43,028 nucleotides of DNA, from the IMG/VR virus record IMGVR_UViG_3300017527_000281, positions 1-43,028 of that record. One strand, written 5' to 3'. The DNA is from a virus. The translations under genes and the position numbers were made by a program. The notes under the pieces were generated by a model that was given only the letters and a program-made list of their open reading frames with translations, did not search any database and was not told the origin of the DNA. Below are positions 22,717 through 30,900 of this stretch, in pieces. Numbering within the stretch: position 1 is the stretch's first letter; every line of letters begins with the position of its first letter.

Positions 22717-24356
22717 TCTATCCTCGTTGAGCGTATCTGTTCGGCCAAGTCTAGCTTTTGGTAGGCGTCCAGGCTCGGCATACTTAGCGGATCGAGTGCG
22801 GAATTGGCAAACGTTGCCGCTCGGTCAAAGTCCACCGCGTCAACCGCCGCCTCTCTGGCATCTAGCGGCACGGCGTCGATCTTGCTTGGATTGCCTGACG
22901 CCGTGGTCAATATATCCTTTTGACCGACCTCCTCAAGCAAGCGCACCCTTTGTTCATAGCTGGCCCCGGAAATGTCCTGGGAGGTGAACCCCGCCTCTTG
23001 TAGCAATTCGCCGGCGGCGTCTCTCAGTTCGTCCTTGGCCTCACTCCACACCTGGCCCTCGATCCGCTGTGCCTGGCGCACACTGAAATGACCCCGCTTG
23101 ACCTGTACCGTTTGACCGCCGACCTGCATATAACCGCTATCCTTGGCTCCCCTAGCCTGCTCTACGTGCAGCTTGATCCCCTCTTTTGTGTACCGCTCAT
23201 AGAGCTTTTGCGCCTGCCGGTCGAGGTCACTGGCTACGAATTCCCAGTCTCGGGCCGTTGCCTGATCTGGCGCGATCTGAAACGCATCCCACAAGGCTTG
23301 GTTCGCGGCCTGCTCTTTGTCTAGGCTCTCCTGTAGGCTGTCTAAATATTCTTTTACACCCTCATCCCCGCTCTGGCGATAGTATTCCTGCGTTTCGGTC
23401 AATTCTGCTAATAGCTCTTGTTCAGCTTGCGACGTCGGGCGCGGTGGTTCCACCCATAGCCCCTGCTCCCTCAGTATCTGCTCCCGTTCCCGCCCTGCCG
23501 CCGCTGCGCGTTCCTCTAGCACCTCTGCCGGCGCTGATGTCAAGGTGCTCCCGCATCGGCAGTTAGGATGTGCCGGCGGTCCATCTGGAAACTCACCAGA
23601 CCACACCGCCTCCGGCTGCTGATTCAATGGCCCACAGATAGGGCACACTAGCTCATCATTCCGCGTCTGCCAGATCCGCGTCATCGGGACACCGGTCTGG
23701 TTCACCTGGCGCTGGATCTCGTTTGTCGCCTCCGAGTATGCGCGTGTGACCTCAGTCGTGGCGATCATCTCCGCGCGCACCGGGCCGAATGCCGGCTTGA
23801 GCAGCTTTTCTAGGTCGCCCTGTGTCATCCCCGGCGTCTGGATAAAGGACTGCGTGACCTGGCTGATCTGGTTCCTGGTCGTGTTCGTCAGGCCAGACAC
23901 TAGCTCATAGCTGTAATCACGCGCCCATCTCAGGGCATCCGTGTTGATGATAGCCGGGTCGAATGCGATCCCGACGTCAGCCGACACGCTTAGAGCCTCG
24001 CCCACGATCATCTGGGATAGGTCCGGCTGGATCGCGGCCTGTAAATCCGCTGCCATCCCCGCATAATCAAACTGCTGTCCATTCTCGACCGCCCGCGCTG
24101 CATCGTCAAGGTATTCCTTCATAATGCGCTGAATCTTGAGCTTGATCCGCCGCTCCGCCGCTGCCCTGGCTGCAAAGTCCGTCCCCTTCAGAAACGAGAA
24201 CGCGCCCTCTACCCCTACCAGGTCCATCGCCGCTTTGATCTCGGCATCCAGCCACTCAGGGATTATGTCACTGTTAAAGTCGCACGGCTTACCTCGTCTG
24301 ATGGCCTTGTCTCGCCACCGGACTAGCTCTGCAATGAGACCCGGTGGGCGCCCCAC
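22713..24356 (-). CDS. MuF/SPP1 gp7-type head morphogenesis protein
   Basis: 547 residues from a GTG that overlaps the portal gene end by 34 bases. The N-terminal 200 residues are helical. ATTEVTRAYSEATNEIQRQ followed by WQTRNDELVCPICGPLN and PPAHPNCRCGS is the MuF signature (C238, C241, H263, C266, C268). The C-terminal 250 residues form an extension of unknown type, with a coiled coil (LAELTETQEYYRQS) and a second folded region (GQTVQVKRGHFSVRQAQRIEG). MuF proteins can carry toxins at this end; no toxin motif is recognised. It is a minor capsid protein near the portal. Confidence 0.85.
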   Translation of the reverse strand: MGRPPGLIAELVRWRDKAIRRGKPCDFNSDIIPEWLDAEIKAAMDLVGVEGAFSFLKGTDFAARAAAERRIKLKIQRIMKEYLDDAARAVENGQQFDYAGMAADLQAAIQPDLSQMIVGEALSVSADVGIAFDPAIINTDALRWARDYSYELVSGLTNTTRNQISQVTQSFIQTPGMTQGDLEKLLKPAFGPVRAEMIATTEVTRAYSEATNEIQRQVNQTGVPMTRIWQTRNDELVCPICGPLNQQPEAVWSGEFPDGPPAHPNCRCGSTLTSAPAEVLEERAAAAGREREQILREQGLWVEPPRPTSQAEQELLAELTETQEYYRQSGDEGVKEYLDSLQESLDKEQAANQALWDAFQIAPDQATARDWEFVASDLDRQAQKLYERYTKEGIKLHVEQARGAKDSGYMQVGGQTVQVKRGHFSVRQAQRIEGQVWSEAKDELRDAAGELLQEAGFTSQDISGASYEQRVRLLEEVGQKDILTTASGNPSKIDAVPLDAREAAVDAVDFDRAATFANSALDPLSMPSLDAYQKLDLAEQIRSTRIE

Positions 24357-25657
24357 TCCGGGGCCGGCGCTTTTGGGGCCGCTCGATTCTGTATGTTGGC
24401 TGCGATCTCGTTGGGTGCATCGTCCTCCTCGCCGGCGTCCTCCTCGCCGTCACCTAGCTGCAGGGGCGTCCGCTCCTCTGGCGTGAATGACGTGTCGAGC
24501 GCGGGCAGGTCTGCCTTGATCAGCAGTTCATTGCCCACGCGCCGTACCTCGTCTACCGAGACCGTGTTCTGCTCATACATCGGCAGCATCACACCACTCA
24601 TCACAAAGGCCAAACTCTCAGCCTTTGCAATCTCCTCTTTTTGGATCGCCTCGATCTCGCTGTACTTGAACGAAATGCGCAGGCCCAGCGGCTCAAATAG
24701 CTGTGCATTCAGCGCCGGGGTGATGCGCGTCCTCATATAGGGCACGATCGAGAATGTCCAGAACTCCCATTGTAGGGCGTCCCGCTCTGCCCGGTTCGTC
24801 TTGACGTCCCCCAGGCCCGGCGGGATGTTGTGTGCCGCTAGGATCTGGTGCCGCTTGGTTTCCTCTAGGTCAGGCATCGCTAGGTCAGAGATAGGCGTTC
24901 CGACCACAGTCGGAGTCAGGCCACGCTCCAAGACCACGGTCTTGAATGCCTTTGTCACCCCCTCTACCATCCGATTCCATACGGTCTGGATGCGTGTTTT
25001 TTCCTCGGGCGGCACTGCCCCGTCCGTGGTCAACATCACCGCAGGAATAGCACCATTCTCAAAGAATGCCGCTGCCCACCGATTGGCATTATAGATCAAT
25101 TCGCCGGCAGTCGTCCCTACTTCGCCCCCGCTCACCCCTTTGTTGATGTCGTCCTTGGGGTTGAACGTGCGAAAGTAGACGATCTGATCGGCGGGATAGA
25201 TGCGCTTATGCGTCCCGACCCTTTGCTCAAACGTGACCGGCCCGTCCTCGTCGTAGGTCTTGACCTTCATCGTGTTGGCGTTGAGGACTTTCAGTCCCTT
25301 GAGCTGGTTCCGCTTGCGCTTCTCTAGCCAATACGCCGCCCCGAGCAGCGTCATCCACGCCTCAGTATCCCAGAGCAGCGTCTCTAGCGGATAGGGCCAC
25401 TCCACTTCATTATCCTCGTCCTCGTCCCCTTCGGGCAGTGTCAGCGGGTAGATGCCATAGGGCACGCTGGCCAGGCTAGACGCTCTCAGGTTGGCACACC
25501 AGAACGACCACGACACGGCGGCGTATAGTTCCTGCGAGGTTGCCCCGCCTTCCCCGCTCACGAGCCAGTCCAAGAACTCATCCAGGTCGCCCAGGCTTAC
25601 GGCCTTTGACCCCAGCACGCCGCCGGTGAACATCGGTGTCGTTTTTTGTCGTCTCAT
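24323..25657 (-). CDS. Portal protein, HK97 type
   Basis: 444 residues. YAAVSWSFWCANLRASSLASVPYGIY is the N-terminal helical motif, and LLWDTEAWMTLLGAAYWLEKRKRNQLKGL and RIYPADQIVYFRTFNPKDD are portal-core blocks. LAAHNIPPGLGDVKTNRAERDALQWEFWTFSIVPYMRTRITPALN is the conserved helix-turn region of phage portals. The C-terminal 60 residues are acidic and Pro/Ala-rich. It forms the dodecameric ring for DNA passage. It lies between terminase and MuF genes as expected. Confidence 0.92.
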   Translation of the reverse strand: MRRQKTTPMFTGGVLGSKAVSLGDLDEFLDWLVSGEGGATSQELYAAVSWSFWCANLRASSLASVPYGIYPLTLPEGDEDEDNEVEWPYPLETLLWDTEAWMTLLGAAYWLEKRKRNQLKGLKVLNANTMKVKTYDEDGPVTFEQRVGTHKRIYPADQIVYFRTFNPKDDINKGVSGGEVGTTAGELIYNANRWAAAFFENGAIPAVMLTTDGAVPPEEKTRIQTVWNRMVEGVTKAFKTVVLERGLTPTVVGTPISDLAMPDLEETKRHQILAAHNIPPGLGDVKTNRAERDALQWEFWTFSIVPYMRTRITPALNAQLFEPLGLRISFKYSEIEAIQKEEIAKAESLAFVMSGVMLPMYEQNTVSVDEVRRVGNELLIKADLPALDTSFTPEERTPLQLGDGEEDAGEEDDAPNEIAANIQNRAAPKAPAPEWGAHRVSLQS

Positions 25658-25661
25658 ATCA

Positions 25662-26909
25662 TCATCCCAGCAACGTTATCCAAGAGCCACGCAACTGCAT
25701 TGCATTGGCCATCAAGGCACGAGCGATCACCACGTCGTCATGTAGCCCCTCAGGCGCCGAATACGAGGGCCGTCCAGTGTTCGCGCTCACCTTCATCTCA
25801 TATGCCTCTAGCTCTGCCGTGGCAATCGGGTTGTCTATAAATTGAATCTCCTCGCGCTCAAAGCAGAGCACAAGGTTTTCGATCAATGGCGGCTTGCTGC
25901 TGGCCGTGGTCGCAAACCCCCGCACCGGCAGCCCTGCATACTGCATATCCTCTATGTTCGGTTCGCCCATCGCGTTGGACTCTGCGAGAATGTCGTACAC
26001 GCCCCACTTTTCAGCCAGGGCGCCGATGCGTTGTCTCTGTAGCCGGTACTCGATCCCGTGGAAACGGTCAAGGGCCACCTCTCGCTTGCACTGCCTGCAG
26101 CCCACCGAGACAACGGTATAGTCCTCGCTCTTACCCCAGTCCACGCCCATCACCGTCTCGTGTCCCTTGTGTTCCTCTGGCGTATCGCCTCCAGGGTACA
26201 GGCACGCCCCGATGTTGCGGAACACAGCGCCCTGTCCTTCTAGAAATTGCGCAAGTATCTCTTGCCTGAACGTTCTCAGGGATACCGTTTGGAACATCTG
26301 TTCAATCTCTGAGAACGGTATATCTGGGTTCTCCAGCGGGTGCGGCTTGCGTATCAACCGCCCCGCACCGTCTGCTACTTCGCATCCTACGGTCGGAATC
26401 TGCCAGGCCATTGTGTCCTCGCGATCCGCAGATCCCACGTGTTCCTTCCAAAACCAGTTTCGCCCTAGTGGCGTTCCCATCCCCCAGGCCCATCCGCCCG
26501 TATCGATCAACATCGGGCGCAGCACTTCATACCACGCCTCCGCCTTGACCTTCTCTACCTCGTCTATTATCACACCGTCCGCAGTATGCCCTCGAGCATT
26601 GTCCGGGTCGTCTAGGCTGCGAAAGATGACACGTCCCCCTGTTGGAAACTCTGCCACCATTCTCTGCTGCGTGAATCGTGCAGCGGTCCCGACGCCATGC
26701 CTCATCTCTCCCCAGCCGATACGCACTTGGTCGAATGTAGGCGCGCCCCACACAATCGACTGCCCCTGTACTGCGGCCTCAACGGCTATTGACATTCCCA
26801 GCGTGGTTTTTCTCCATCTTCGTCCTGCTGCTAACCAGTTAAACCTCTGGGCTTGTTGTCTGACAATTTGCTGTCCTCTATGCGGGTACGGCAATCTGAT
26901 ATTTGACAC
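25662..26909 (-). CDS. terL: Terminase large subunit
   Basis: 415 residues from a GTG with TAGGAG upstream. The ATPase domain shows a non-classical Walker A, AGRRWRKTT (28-36), and Walker B VIIDEVEK (D116, E117). The nuclease domain has MGVDWGKSEDYT (D257), AESNAMG and GLHDDVVIA (D391, D392). Both domains are complete, so this is a full packaging motor with headful or site-specific cleavage. The Walker A Arg in place of the usual Gly/Ser is shared by several phage terminases. Length is typical. Confidence 0.92.
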   Translation of the reverse strand: MSNIRLPYPHRGQQIVRQQAQRFNWLAAGRRWRKTTLGMSIAVEAAVQGQSIVWGAPTFDQVRIGWGEMRHGVGTAARFTQQRMVAEFPTGGRVIFRSLDDPDNARGHTADGVIIDEVEKVKAEAWYEVLRPMLIDTGGWAWGMGTPLGRNWFWKEHVGSADREDTMAWQIPTVGCEVADGAGRLIRKPHPLENPDIPFSEIEQMFQTVSLRTFRQEILAQFLEGQGAVFRNIGACLYPGGDTPEEHKGHETVMGVDWGKSEDYTVVSVGCRQCKREVALDRFHGIEYRLQRQRIGALAEKWGVYDILAESNAMGEPNIEDMQYAGLPVRGFATTASSKPPLIENLVLCFEREEIQFIDNPIATAELEAYEMKVSANTGRPSYSAPEGLHDDVVIARALMANAMQLRGSWITLLG

Positions 26910-26931
26910 AAGACTCCTAAGCCGGTATAAT
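26903..26931 (+). promoter_or_regulatory. Perfect sigma70 promoter, antisense to terminase small gene
   Basis: TTGACA (26903-26908) and TATAAT (26926-26931) are separated by exactly 17 bases on the plus strand, overlapping the GTG start of terL. Transcription would begin near 26938 and run antisense to the terS gene. No plus-strand gene follows. The other promoters of this phage have the same consensus and spacing, which makes this site credible. Confidence 0.6.
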
Positions 26932-26976
26932 ACTCTTACTCACGCAATACCGACTGGAAACCAGAACACACGGCAC

Positions 26977-27357
26977 TCAAGACGAACGCCGCCAATCATT
27001 GACATACTCGATCTTTAGCCCCACGTCCCCCTCGTGATCCACTTTCAGTCTGTCACTGTACTTGTCCGGTCGATGTGCCGTGAGCAGATACATCAGCAGT
27101 CGATCGCTGTGATCGCGGGCGCGTTTCCACGCCTCGCCCTCAAGCAAGTCCAGGGCATCCTCAAGCGCCTCGTCCCATTCGTCCGCAAACGTGGCAAACC
27201 GATCACGCCAGCGGTACGCGGTGCGTCGGTTGATGTCTGCTGCCTTGCACGACAAACGGACATTACCACTCTCTCGCAACTTCTCCAGAAAGCGGTCCAT
27301 ATCGTCCCTATGCTTGGCAAGTGTGCCGTTTGTGACGTGCCGTCCGTTCTCACTCAA
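26977..27357 (-). CDS. terS: Terminase small subunit
   Basis: 126 residues; the start overlaps the previous gene. The middle GNVRLSCKAADINRRTAYRWRDRFATFADEWDEAL is a helix-turn-helix of the terminase small-subunit type, which recognises the packaging site. The C-terminal part (HRPDKYSDRLKVDHEGDVGLKIEYVNDW) is a typical oligomerisation tail. It lies directly upstream of terL. A 67-base gap before terL contains the plus-strand promoter. Confidence 0.8.
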   Translation of the reverse strand: MSENGRHVTNGTLAKHRDDMDRFLEKLRESGNVRLSCKAADINRRTAYRWRDRFATFADEWDEALEDALDLLEGEAWKRARDHSDRLLMYLLTAHRPDKYSDRLKVDHEGDVGLKIEYVNDWRRSS

Positions 27358-27556
27358 AGGTGTACACGTCCTCTACTGTGTTTGGTCGCTCCTCGCCCCT
27401 CGGCGTCATCTCCACGTCGATCACGGTCCCGTGTCGCTTGTAGGCCATCATCTCAGCAGCCGGGACAATCGCGTCCTCTGGTAAGTCCAGGTACACACGT
27501 AATCCACCATCGGCCATCGTCTGCACGCGGGCAACGGAGCAGTAGAACGAGGTCAC
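27350..27556 (-). CDS. Small beta protein upstream of terS
   Basis: 68 residues. Both ends overlap neighbours by 4-8 bases, a sign of coupled translation. MTSFYCSVARVQTMADGGLRVYLDLPEDAIVPAAEMMAYKRHGTVIDVEM is a compact alpha/beta unit with a hydrophobic middle strand. Small proteins of this kind occur beside terminase genes in other phages, with unknown function. No known motif. Confidence 0.6.
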   Translation of the reverse strand: MTSFYCSVARVQTMADGGLRVYLDLPEDAIVPAAEMMAYKRHGTVIDVEMTPRGEERPNTVEDVYTFE

Positions 27557-28299
27557 GCTACCGCCCTTGTAGCATCTGCTCTCACCCTACACCTGCCCAT
27601 CGCCGGCGTGGTAACATCGGTCCCGTCTGCCCATTGAATGTCATAACTCAGTTTGGCAGTAGGCGTTAGCTCATCCGTAGCCGTCGGGTTCATCCAGATC
27701 GTGATGTCCCCGGCCACGGCGTCAGTAACGGTAATCGTGCCCTCTGCCGCGCGGGTTGCACTCACATCCTCCCCGTTCAGGATCATCAGTCCGGTCGTCT
27801 CGCCGATCATAATAATGGCGTCTGCATCCAAGTCGTCGAGCTGTTCCTTGACCGTGAACCAGACCTTCTCACCTGCGCGCGTGCTGATGTCCCCGAGGTC
27901 TGCGACGTCCTGGTCCATAGAGTCGCCACGGTAAATCAGGATCTCGCCTGCCGCAGCCGTGGCCGTACTCGCCACCACCGCATCAGAGAGATCGGACAGG
28001 ACCACCGTGCTTGTAGGAATTGTGATCCCGCCATCGTCCCATTCAGCGCCGGCAGCATCCGACCATCTCAGGTTGACATTGGTCGCGTTCGTCTCGGCCT
28101 GAGTGGGCAGCCACCTCACCCAACCGCTGCCCGCTGGGGTCTCCGCTGGCAACACAGCCGGGTTAGCCTCTGCGCCCCCGTCCAGGCTGACCTTAAAATC
28201 CCCCGCCGCAATCGTGGGGGTAGTGATGGTATCGACGCCACTGAATAGCATCAGGAACACTGCCTGGCTTGCCGTATTCCTTTTCATTGGGACTGTCAT
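27553..28299 (-). CDS. Beta-sandwich virion protein
   Basis: 248 residues. MTVPMKRNTASQAVFLMLFSGVDTITTPTIAAGDFKVSLDGG begins a repeated Ig-like beta-sandwich pattern found in phage structural proteins (FKVSLDGG...ANPAVLPAETPAGSGWVRWLP). A second half (VWFTVKEQLDDLDADAIIMIGE and GTITVTDAVAGDITIWMNPT) suggests two or three domains. Its position before the terminase is unusual for a virion protein. It may belong to fibres or appendages. The start ATG overlaps the neighbouring glycosidase gene end. Confidence 0.55.
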   Translation of the reverse strand: MTVPMKRNTASQAVFLMLFSGVDTITTPTIAAGDFKVSLDGGAEANPAVLPAETPAGSGWVRWLPTQAETNATNVNLRWSDAAGAEWDDGGITIPTSTVVLSDLSDAVVASTATAAAGEILIYRGDSMDQDVADLGDISTRAGEKVWFTVKEQLDDLDADAIIMIGETTGLMILNGEDVSATRAAEGTITVTDAVAGDITIWMNPTATDELTPTAKLSYDIQWADGTDVTTPAMGRCRVRADATRAVA

Positions 28300-29216
28300 T
28301 GACTGTATACCTCACCGAACGGGGTCAAGGCCCCATCCAAGACCAGCGATGTGTCGTATTCGCCCCACCAAAAGTCTGTCAGGTCCAGAGCGAACCAAGC
28401 CCAACGAGTGACGGTCGGCTGAGCTTGAAACCAAGCAATCATTGCCGTCATATAGTCAATGGGTTTCTGCGGATCGCCCCTTGGTTGAACAGCGAATTCT
28501 GTTACCCAGACCTCAGGAATGCCATGCTCTGCCGCAAAGTCAATGGCAGCTTGGACGTCGTTTATGCTCCGTTGAATAAGTGTACTTGCCAGTGCATCCC
28601 CAGGAATTTGTGGGTAGCTGTGAATTGCAAGCGCATCCATTCGTGGCTGTTCCCCATACTGCTGCTCATAGTAAAAGTGAAAGTCCTCCGACCACCAGAG
28701 ATGAACTACTGCCGGACCAATGAGTTTCTTGTCAGGGTGCAGAGATTCAACATACCGATAGTAGGCCGCCGCCTCGTGTGGTGTGAGGTTCGCCTGACTC
28801 TGAAACTCTGGCTCGTTGAACACCTGCAGCCACTCGGAATTACCCTGCACCGAGACGTGTATCTGTGTCTCGTCCCATATCATCGGCACGGCCTCGACGC
28901 CCGCGCATTGAATCGGATACGGTGTCCAGTCGTGATACCACTCTACCCCGGACATCGTGAGTGCCGGGCATAGCCAGTCCGCTTCACCCTGTACCCATTT
29001 CCGATCGTGCCCCACGCCCTGCAGGTTCACCGGGGCAGCCGCCGGCGGGAATGCCTTGTCACCGCCCATCACCACCGGGATATAGAGCATCGAGAGTGGC
29101 GACCGTAGCGGGCTAGGCAGCGGACTTTGCGCAATCGCCGGTCCACTCTGGCCCAACCACCACGCGATCGCGGCGGACAGGAGCAGGATGACCAGGACGA
29201 CAAAAGCGCGCCTCAC
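28296..29216 (-). CDS. Signal-anchored glycoside-hydrolase-like protein
   Basis: 306 residues. Residues 1-30 are a signal peptide or membrane anchor (MRRAFVVLVILLLSAAIAWW), followed by a Ser/Pro spacer (SPLPSPLRSPLS) and YIPVVMGG. From residue 60 it resembles a TIM-barrel glycosyl hydrolase of the GH128-like catalytic core: LQVFNEPE gives a possible acid/base E135 and VWVTEFAV a possible nucleophile E240; LAIHSYP lies between. It may be secreted to act on the cell surface, or be part of the virion. The spacer style resembles exported Chloroflexota proteins. The substrate is unknown. Confidence 0.65.
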   Translation of the reverse strand: MRRAFVVLVILLLSAAIAWWLGQSGPAIAQSPLPSPLRSPLSMLYIPVVMGGDKAFPPAAAPVNLQGVGHDRKWVQGEADWLCPALTMSGVEWYHDWTPYPIQCAGVEAVPMIWDETQIHVSVQGNSEWLQVFNEPEFQSQANLTPHEAAAYYRYVESLHPDKKLIGPAVVHLWWSEDFHFYYEQQYGEQPRMDALAIHSYPQIPGDALASTLIQRSINDVQAAIDFAAEHGIPEVWVTEFAVQPRGDPQKPIDYMTAMIAWFQAQPTVTRWAWFALDLTDFWWGEYDTSLVLDGALTPFGEVYSQ

Positions 29217-29506
29217 TATTGCACGGAACTCAGGAACAGGAACACGTGATCCCGCACGTCATCAGGGATCACAAAGCCCGGCAGCGCACTCAGCGCCACA
29301 TAGAGCGCGATCATATCAGCCTTAGTATAGCCGTTCTCGAATGCGTGGTCATTGAGCACGCCGCCACCGATGGCGTCCATCAACTGTACGATGTGCCGCA
29401 CCTCTGAACCGAGTTGATCACACAGCCCTTCAATACGTGACAAGGATGCGTGTGTCTCTCGGACCAGGTAGTCTGCTCTTGTTGCCAAGTATGCCTCCAA
29501 GGACAC
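29216..29506 (-). CDS. Helical small protein, 96 aa
   Basis: 96 residues from a GTG at 29506, without a convincing ribosome site. The sequence LATRADYLVRETHASLSRIEGLCDQLGSEVRHIVQLMDAIGGGV is helical and could form a coiled coil, followed by FENGYTKADMIALYVALSALPGF. It has no membrane segment. It lies between the LamG-like gene (19-base gap) and the glycosidase gene (1-base overlap). Function is unknown. Confidence 0.6.
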   Translation of the reverse strand: MSLEAYLATRADYLVRETHASLSRIEGLCDQLGSEVRHIVQLMDAIGGGVLNDHAFENGYTKADMIALYVALSALPGFVIPDDVRDHVFLFLSSVQ

Positions 29507-29525
29507 GCAAAGATGCGTGTCGTAC

Positions 29526-30233
29526 CTAAAGTGCCGCCATTGCGTTTGCGACCGCTAACATCTGGGGAGCGGTGAGGGTACAATCATAGATGACCACTGC
29601 CCATACATTAAACGTCCCGAAGCCTCCGGCGACACCTGCCATATTTCGGCAGCCAATATAACAAGACGCCACGGCGGCTCCGGCCCAGGCTCCGAGGGCG
29701 GGCCCATCTGCGGCACCGTTACGATACCCACTGTTACCTGCGATCCCTATGTTGCCTGTTGCCAGCGGAGGCACTACAGTTTGCGCACCTCCGTTTCCAT
29801 AGAGGACTCGTGTACCGTTCTGGTTCGGTAGCAACTGAACCAGCCGACTAGCGCCATCCCGCATTCCGAAAATATAGCCGTTGATAGTGATGGCATTGGC
29901 ATACTGAACTAGAACAGATTGCGTCTGATCATTCTGTGGCACAAACAACGTGTCCAACCACTGCGCATTCGCCGCTACAAACCCCCACCCCGCGCCCGCT
30001 GCCCACGGGACCGCGCCGTTGCCTTCAGCGAGGTTGTTGCCGTTGCCGCTGAGATCAGTCTTGGACGTGGCATAGTCAGCCGCGCCTTTGGCCTTCCACG
30101 CCGCCCAGACACACAGACCCTCGCCATTCGGATCCCACCAGTCTGGCACCACCGGCACAAAACGCCCCTTCCAGACGCGCGTCCCGCTCCAGGTAGTATG
30201 TTGACCGCTTCCATTGCCTCTGAATATGGTCAC
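29526..30233 (-). CDS. LamG-like surface or virion protein
   Basis: 235 residues from a GTG that overlaps the upstream stop as TAGTG. The N-terminal part (MTIFRGNGSGQHTTWSGTRVWKGRFVPVVPDWWDPN) precedes a LamG/jelly-roll region: SLSGNGNNLAEGNGA-like pattern DLSGNGNNL, VLVQYANAITINGYIFGMRDG, and FGTFNVWAVVIYDCTLTAPQM. This is a frequent design of phage proteins that bind sugars on host or virion. There is no signal peptide. The place at the start of the leftward unit suggests an early-expressed appendage protein. Confidence 0.6.
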   Translation of the reverse strand: MTIFRGNGSGQHTTWSGTRVWKGRFVPVVPDWWDPNGEGLCVWAAWKAKGAADYATSKTDLSGNGNNLAEGNGAVPWAAGAGWGFVAANAQWLDTLFVPQNDQTQSVLVQYANAITINGYIFGMRDGASRLVQLLPNQNGTRVLYGNGGAQTVVPPLATGNIGIAGNSGYRNGAADGPALGAWAGAAVASCYIGCRNMAGVAGGFGTFNVWAVVIYDCTLTAPQMLAVANAMAAL

Positions 30234-30577
30234 TACTCACCCCAGCCCGACAGCTCATACCCGCAGCCGTTCCAGTAGAGCGGGTAGCCCGTGTCCGGGC
30301 CGGTCCACCACATCGAGACGTAGATTCGATCGCCAGGAATGCAAGCATCCGTATCCACCGGCACGGCGACCACGTTGACCACGGCAAACACCGGTGTCAG
30401 TGTGGGCCGTGGGGTCATCGTGGGGGTTGCTCTTACTCCCGGCGTGCTGATGGGGCTTACGGGGCTTATCGGGCTCGTGGCGTACTGTGCGTCCACGTTC
30501 TGCACCAGGCAGTAGCCCAGCAGGAACGCCAACACAGCCACTAGCACCAGGCTGAGAGCGGAGCGTGTTTGTCGCAT
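30233..30577 (-). CDS. Exported Pro-rich protein, first gene of leftward unit
   Basis: 114 residues. Residues 1-30 form a signal peptide or anchor (ALSLVLVAVLAFLLGYCLVQ; the Cys at about 23 sits in GYC, which is close to a lipobox). Residues 33-60 are a Thr/Pro/Ser spacer (SPISPVSPISTPGV), then a short folded region with VYISMWWTGPDTGYP-like pattern and three Cys. The ATG directly follows a 7-codon leader ORF and has no ribosome site of its own. It is probably anchored at the cell surface; a superinfection-exclusion role is only a guess. Confidence 0.6.
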   Translation of the reverse strand: MRQTRSALSLVLVAVLAFLLGYCLVQNVDAQYATSPISPVSPISTPGVRATPTMTPRPTLTPVFAVVNVVAVPVDTDACIPGDRIYVSMWWTGPDTGYPLYWNGCGYELSGWGE

Positions 30578-30601
30578 CTATTGCACAGACCCTGAGAACA
30601 T
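30578..30601 (-). CDS. Leader mini-ORF, 7 codons
   Basis: ATG at 30601 with AAGGAG 5 bases upstream opens MFSGSVQ and a TAG whose last base is immediately followed by the ATG of the next gene. The main gene lacks its own ribosome site, so translation by re-initiation is likely. Confidence 0.5.
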   Translation of the reverse strand: MFSGSVQ

Positions 30602-30754
30602 TCGCGCTCCTTAGGCGGGTCCGGCCTTTACGCCTCGCCCGCCCGTAGGGAGGAAAGAGAGAAACCGTCCGGCCTTGCTCCTGTCACCCGGTTTTAGTGG
30701 GCCGCTGCTCGAGCCGGGGCGGCTTGTCACAAAGCTATAGCACGCTGCATACTG
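30602..30754 (-). promoter_or_regulatory. Structured 5' leader of leftward unit
   Basis: About 150 bases between the leftward promoter and the leader mini-ORF contain GC-rich stems: GCCGC/GCGGC around CCCCGGCTCGAGCA, and GGCGGG/CCCGCC just before the ribosome site. I do not recognise a riboswitch family. The gap has no other gene. Confidence 0.5.
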
Positions 30755-30783
30755 ATTTTAGCACATCTGGGCCACGTTGTCAA
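30755..30783 (-). promoter_or_regulatory. Leftward sigma70 promoter
   Basis: On the minus strand TTGACA (30783-30778), 17 bases, TAAAAT (30760-30755). It drives the leftward unit with a leader of about 150 bases. It is divergent from the rightward promoter at 30848. Confidence 0.8.
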
Positions 30784-30787
30784 GTTA

Positions 30788-30825
30788 AAGTTACACCAAT
30801 GTCACGCCCAGAACATATGTAACTT
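30788..30825. promoter_or_regulatory. Inverted repeat between divergent promoters
   Basis: AAGTTAC (30788-30794) and GTAACTT (30819-30825) form a 7-base inverted repeat with a 24-base spacer, lying between the divergent promoters and centred close to both -35 boxes. It could be an operator for the ribbon-helix-helix protein of the adjoining gene. Confidence 0.45.
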
Positions 30826-30847
30826 CGTCTATATGAGCAGACTATGC

Positions 30848-30876
30848 TTGACACCGTACAGAGTTTATGGTATGAT
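30848..30876 (+). promoter_or_regulatory. Rightward sigma70 promoter
   Basis: TTGACA (30848-30853), 17 bases, TATGAT (30871-30876). The first gene starts at 30901 with AGGAGG upstream. This is probably the main early promoter. Confidence 0.85.
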
Positions 30877-30900
30877 GTAATCACTCAGGAGGAAATAGAG

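Noticed and set aside
26167-27018. 283-codon plus-strand ORF across the terminase gene
   Set aside because: It begins far upstream of the plus-strand promoter and is antisense to terL; the composition is not protein-like.
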